Below are positions 7,424 to 10,631 of a stretch of 10,631 nt of DNA, piece by piece; position 1 is the stretch's first letter, and each line of letters begins with the position of its first letter. A program made the position numbers and the translations under genes. The stretch is from assembly GCA_002730855.1 (NCBI GenBank), contig PCBA01000027.1:1-10631 (forward strand), in the 5' to 3' direction. Source of the DNA: Gammaproteobacteria bacterium. GTDB lineage: Bacteria > Pseudomonadota > Gammaproteobacteria > Magnimaribacterales > Magnimaribacteraceae. Under the pieces are notes generated by a model. The model was not told where the DNA came from and ran no database searches. It worked only from the letters and a program-made list of their open reading frames with translations.

Positions 7424-8051
7424 TTTCAACTCCTGGAAGGTCGGATATTTTCATAGCCAGTAAAGCTTTAGTTGTTTGGCTTGGAGTGCTTTGCATAGCT
7501 TGCATATAGCTTATCTTTGCTAAATCAAACATCTCCAATCCATTTTCGGCATCTCCCTTTAGCTCTAACAAAGTCGCCGTTAAATTCTCTTGGCCATTGA
7601 ATAAATTAAGAGTCTCTTGATATTCTGCATTTGATAAGTAAATCTTACTTAAGCGCGTTTGTGCTGCATTAACAATAGGATTAAATTCAGAAGAATCTAC
7701 TCTTCTGTTAATTATAGTTTTAAGAATATCTTTAGCTTTTTGATTATTGCCTTCTGCAACACTAACTTTAACTTCATTAAATCTAACCAAATCAGAATAT
7801 AAACTTTCAGGGTAGGCATCTAATAAAGCCTGACCGCTTAAAGAACCCCCCTCTTCTGATTCAAGATATCTTTCAAATAAAACAGCTGACTCATAATTTT
7901 TAGTATTCCTTGTATCAGTTAGGTAATCTCTAGAGACTATAGAAGCTACTACTAATATTAATAGTCCTATAAAGCCATATTTATACTTATCCCAAATAGA
8001 AATTAATATTTCTTGTTGTTCTTCTTCTGTAGCTGAAAAAAAGTTAGCCAT
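7416..8051 (-). CDS. yfgM: YfgM-like membrane-anchored TPR protein
   Basis: This is a 211-residue protein with a short acidic cytoplasmic N-terminus (ATEEEQQE), one membrane helix at about 25-40 and a periplasmic helical region of TPR-like repeats. In E. coli YfgM partners PpiD at the SecYEG translocon and is thought to help newly exported proteins fold; that role is carried over from the family. The architecture, the C-terminal ALLAMKISDLPG (compare MKINNL in E. coli) and the position between hisS and bamB all support the call, although overall similarity is modest, as is usual for this family. The ATG at 8051 is preceded by TTTGGA, a weak ribosome-binding sequence. The hisS stop lies 13 bases upstream of it. 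The end of the gene carries the bamB ribosome-binding site. Confidence 0.88.
   Translation of the reverse strand: MANFFSATEEEQQEILISIWDKYKYGFIGLLILVVASIVSRDYLTDTRNTKNYESAVLFERYLESEEGGSLSGQALLDAYPESLYSDLVRFNEVKVSVAEGNNQKAKDILKTIINRRVDSSEFNPIVNAAQTRLSKIYLSNAEYQETLNLFNGQENLTATLLELKGDAENGLEMFDLAKISYMQAMQSTPSQTTKALLAMKISDLPGVEIE
7430..7434 (-). promoter_or_regulatory. Shine-Dalgarno deciding the bamB start
   Basis: AGGAG on the minus strand, inside the last codons of the yfgM gene, is the clearest Shine-Dalgarno of the start sites I inspected. With the TTG at 7423 the spacing is six bases; with the TTG at 7429 it is zero. The better spacing selects the shorter BamB. Confidence 0.65.
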
Positions 8052-8064
8052 TTATATTCCAAAT

Positions 8065-9336
8065 TTATTTATAGATTTCTTTTAATCTTTTGTCTAAATC
8101 TACGTCAGTTAAATTTTCTTGTTTAGACTTAGATCTTAAATCTTTAAGAGATAATGTATTAGTTTCTAACTCTTCTTCACCTAAAATAAGTGCAAAACTA
8201 GCACCTGATTTATCTGCTTTCTTAAATTGAGATCCGGCACTCTCCATACCCATATTTATCTTTATAGTGGCAGAAGGGAACTTGTCTCGAATAGATTCAG
8301 AATACATTATAGCTTTTTCAATACTATTTTCTGCTAAACAAATAAAATAAAAGTCTATATTTCTGATATTACTTTCTTCAAAAGATGTGCTCTTCAAAGA
8401 AAGAATTAATCTCTCCATGCCTATCGAGAATCCGATAGCAGGACAGGGTCTTCCTCCAAGCTCTTCTACTAAATTATCGTACCTACCTCCCCCGCAAACA
8501 GTATCTTGAGATCCAAGGACATCTGATTTCCATTCAAAAACAGTTTGATTGTAATAATCTAATCCCCTAACGAGTTTAGAATTTATAAGGAAATCAATTC
8601 CGTTATTATCAAGCATAGTAGTAAGTTTAGAAAACTCATCCTTAGAGTCCTGAGAAATGAATTCTTCTATCTCAGGCGCGCCTGTTAAAATCTTCTTTAT
8701 AGCAGGGGACTTGGAATCAAGAATGCGAAGAGGATTATCCTTAAGTTTTCTTACTGAATCATCATCCAAATCTGATTGATGGGTTTTAAAATAAGACCTT
8801 AATGATTTGACATAACTTTTACGAGCTTCATTATCTCCTATATTATTTATTTCTAGCCTTATGCTTTTTTCTAAGCCTAACTCTTTCCAAAGTCTAGCAG
8901 TAAGAAGGATTAATTCTGCATCGATCTCAGCAGACCTTATTCCAAAGACTTCTGCGCTGAATTGAATAAATTGCCTAGATCTTCCTTTCTGAGGTCTTTC
9001 ATACCTAAACATTGGACCTGAATACCAGAGCTTAGGGTTATCCGTCCTGAGCAGATCATTATCTATAGCAGCTCTTACACAGCCAGCTGTGCCTTCAGGT
9101 CTTAAGGAAATACTTTCACCTCCTTTATCTTCAAAAGAATACATTTGCTTGGTAACTATATCTGCTGCCTCATTAGATCTAACAAATAGATCAGTTCTTT
9201 CAATAATTGGGAATCTGATTTCTTGATATCCATATGCAGAAAATACTTTTTTTATTTTTTTTTCTGCGTACACCCAAGCTTTTACTTCATCAGGTAGTAA
9301 ATCATTCATCCCTCTAACGGGCTTAATTTTCGACAT
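8065..9336 (-). CDS. hisS: Histidyl-tRNA synthetase
   Basis: HisRS is a class II aminoacyl-tRNA synthetase that charges tRNA-His with histidine, working as a cytoplasmic dimer. It has 423 residues, close to E. coli (424). Motif 1 covers the region around YQEIRFPIIERTDLF (37-51). Motif 2 is GPMFRYERPQKGRSRQF (107-123). The histidine-specific signature LVRGLDYYNQTVFEW (255-269) includes the catalytic Arg257, followed by CGGGRYDNLVEELGG (281-295). Motif 3 is AIGFSIGMERL (300-310). The anticodon-binding domain fills about 325-423. Gln116 and Arg121 in the motif 2 loop match the E. coli residues that read the extra G-1:C73 pair, so a normal tRNA-His is expected. The ATG lies 3 bases after the ispG stop, with no clear Shine-Dalgarno, so coupling to ispG is likely. 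Confidence 0.97.
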   Translation of the reverse strand: MSKIKPVRGMNDLLPDEVKAWVYAEKKIKKVFSAYGYQEIRFPIIERTDLFVRSNEAADIVTKQMYSFEDKGGESISLRPEGTAGCVRAAIDNDLLRTDNPKLWYSGPMFRYERPQKGRSRQFIQFSAEVFGIRSAEIDAELILLTARLWKELGLEKSIRLEINNIGDNEARKSYVKSLRSYFKTHQSDLDDDSVRKLKDNPLRILDSKSPAIKKILTGAPEIEEFISQDSKDEFSKLTTMLDNNGIDFLINSKLVRGLDYYNQTVFEWKSDVLGSQDTVCGGGRYDNLVEELGGRPCPAIGFSIGMERLILSLKSTSFEESNIRNIDFYFICLAENSIEKAIMYSESIRDKFPSATIKINMGMESAGSQFKKADKSGASFALILGEEELETNTLSLKDLRSKSKQENLTDVDLDKRLKEIYK

Positions 9337-9339
9337 GCT

Positions 9340-10452
9340 TCAATTTTTAACGATTAGGTTATCTTCTTCTAGTTTAATTTCTTTAATCTTTTTTCTAATT
9401 AGACCTTCTAAGTGTTCTGCTAGTTCACTACTTTCAACTTTATGGTCTGGTTTCCCATCAATATATATTAAATTCTTTGGAGAGCCCCCTGTTACTCCTA
9501 TTTGAGTATGCTTAGATTCTCCAGGACCATTGACATAACAACCTATCACAGCAACATCTAAATCTTCTATAACATCCTCAAGTCTAGATTCTAATTGATT
9601 CATGGTTCCAATCACATCAAAATTCATTCTAGAACAACTAGGACAAGCTATAAAATTTATTCCTCTTGATCTTATTTTTAAACTTCTCAGAATATCCCAT
9701 CCGACTTTAATTTCATCAACCGGATCCGATGCAAGAGAAATTCTTATAGTATCTCCTATCCCATCCAACAATAAAGAGCCTATACCTATCGAGGATTTAA
9801 CCGTTCCTGATCTAAAACCTCCAGCTTCAGTAATACCAAGATGTAGGGGCTGGTCAATTAAAGTAGATATTTTTTTATAACTTTCAATAGTCAAAAACAC
9901 GTCTGAAGCTTTCATACTTAATTTGAAGTCTTCGAAATTTAATTGCTTTAGTATGTTTATATGGTTTAGAGCTGATTCAACCAGGGCATCTGCATTTGGC
10001 TCCCCATACTTAATTTGGAGTTTGCGTTCTAAAGATCCGGCATTCACCCCTATCCTAATAGGGACACCATTATCTTTTGCCATCGAAACAACTTCTTTGA
10101 TCTTTTCTTCTTTTCCAATATTGCCTGGATTAATCCTTATGCAATCAGCTTTTCCTTTAATTGCCTCTATAGCCATCATGTGATCAAAATGAATATCAGC
10201 AATTAGCGACAATGAAGTACTTTTCTTGATCTTCGCAAAAGCGATGGCAGATTCTCGATCTGGAACAGAAACCCTAACGAGATCGGCTCCACTATCTTCT
10301 AACTCTTTTATTTGCTTCAAAGTGCCCTGTATGTCGGTCGTTAGAGTATTTGTCATACTCTGTACTGATATAGGTGAATCTCCACCAATAAGGACATTGC
10401 CAACCTTAATTTGTCTAGACTTCCTTCTTTTTATATTATTATGGGAATTCAC
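9340..10452 (-). CDS. ispG: 4-hydroxy-3-methylbut-2-enyl diphosphate synthase IspG (GTG start)
   Basis: IspG is a [4Fe-4S] enzyme of the MEP (non-mevalonate) isoprenoid pathway. It converts the cyclic diphosphate MEcPP to HMBPP using reduced flavodoxin or ferredoxin. It has 370 residues. The N-terminal TIM barrel includes RRKSRQIKVGNV, VQSMTNT (30-36), IADIHFD (84-90) and RINPGNIG (106-113). The C-terminal reductase domain has the cluster cysteines Cys270 and Cys273 in ACPSCSR and Cys305 in GCYVNGPGE, with Glu312, all at the same numbers as in E. coli IspG. The start is GTG: no ATG lies between it and an in-frame upstream TAG, and the distance from Met1 to RRKS equals that in E. coli. The Shine-Dalgarno is weak. 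ispG next to hisS is a conserved gammaproteobacterial pair. Confidence 0.96.
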   Translation of the reverse strand: MNSHNNIKRRKSRQIKVGNVLIGGDSPISVQSMTNTLTTDIQGTLKQIKELEDSGADLVRVSVPDRESAIAFAKIKKSTSLSLIADIHFDHMMAIEAIKGKADCIRINPGNIGKEEKIKEVVSMAKDNGVPIRIGVNAGSLERKLQIKYGEPNADALVESALNHINILKQLNFEDFKLSMKASDVFLTIESYKKISTLIDQPLHLGITEAGGFRSGTVKSSIGIGSLLLDGIGDTIRISLASDPVDEIKVGWDILRSLKIRSRGINFIACPSCSRMNFDVIGTMNQLESRLEDVIEDLDVAVIGCYVNGPGESKHTQIGVTGGSPKNLIYIDGKPDHKVESSELAEHLEGLIRKKIKEIKLEEDNLIVKN

Positions 10453-10559
10453 TGTATTTCTTGCAGGTAAAACTAAAATTATCTTGGTTCTCTTATTAGC
10501 CTAAGTTCATAAGTTAATATTTTATCATTAATTGCTATGAGAGCCTTGTTGTAGGCCTC

Positions 10560-10631
10560 CTATACCAAATCTAGATACAAAATTAAGCTAACCAAAGAGA
10601 GTAACACTAGACTACCAACAATGAGATCTCT
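10560..10631 (-). CDS. C-terminal fragment of an unidentified gene ending in a hydrophobic helix
   Basis: On the minus strand an open frame enters from the right edge and gives 23 residues before a TAG at 10562-10560. It contains the hydrophobic run LIVGSLVLLSLVSLILYL, enough for one membrane helix, then DLV and the stop. In many gammaproteobacteria the gene upstream of ispG is rodZ, which has a single membrane helix, but the visible part is too short to assign and RodZ normally continues well past its helix. The same frame stays open for a further 26 codons after the TAG. This could also be chance in AT-rich DNA. Confidence 0.35.
   Translation of the reverse strand, partial: RDLIVGSLVLLSLVSLILYLDLV

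Noticed and set aside
1226..10504. Several plus-strand open frames of 60-92 codons, for example at 1226-1432, 2085-2309, 6047-6277 and 9602-9880
   Set aside because: All lie antisense to well-identified genes, show no recognisable domains and are expected by chance opposite real coding sequence.
10453..10559. Possible promoter for ispG, with TAAAAT and GATAAT as -10 candidates
   Set aside because: Neither candidate has an acceptable -35 hexamer at 16-18 bases on the minus strand, and AT-rich sequence gives such hits by chance.
10528..10561. AGGAGG on the minus strand near 10561-10556 as a Shine-Dalgarno for a small gene before ispG
   Set aside because: The first ATG after it is too far away and opens only four codons before a stop; no small gene can be supported.
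10621..10631. ATG on the plus strand at the right edge that could start a divergent gene
   Set aside because: Only three codons are visible and no ribosome-binding sequence precedes it at a good distance.

Overview
The window reads as a compact, AT-rich chromosomal segment of a gammaproteobacterium with a streamlined genome, possibly a marine lineage such as SAR86. That placement is inferred from three things: the low-GC look, very tight gene spacing, and the gammaproteobacterial order ispG-hisS-yfgM-bamB-der. All ten recognisable genes lie on the minus strand, so transcription runs from high to low coordinates. Gaps between genes are 0-49 bases, several stop and start codons touch or overlap, and there is no convincing terminator. 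I see no mobile element, RNA gene, CRISPR array or sign of recent gene transfer. Nearly everything here is conserved core metabolism.

Layout in transcription order. At the right edge (10560-10631) is the hydrophobic C-terminal tail of an unidentified gene, followed by about 100 non-coding bases. Then come ispG (isoprenoid precursor synthesis, GTG start), hisS (histidyl-tRNA synthetase), a yfgM-like membrane TPR protein, bamB (outer-membrane assembly lipoprotein, probable TTG start) and der (ribosome-assembly GTPase with two G domains). Next is a pair that differs from the textbook order: an oligopeptidase B with an apparent signal peptide, and a 12-helix MFS transporter overlapping it by ATGA. 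A 49-base gap with a good sigma70-type promoter leads into sdhC-sdhD-sdhA, the membrane anchors and flavoprotein of succinate dehydrogenase. sdhA runs off the left edge.

Functionally the window joins isoprenoid synthesis, translation and ribosome assembly, envelope biogenesis (YfgM and BamB), peptide processing with transport, and the TCA cycle/respiratory chain. The points most worth a second look are the exported oligopeptidase B with changed specificity-pocket residues, its coupling to the transporter, the near-leaderless sdhC promoter with a four-codon mini-ORF, and the in-frame TAG at the right edge. I found no clearly novel system.
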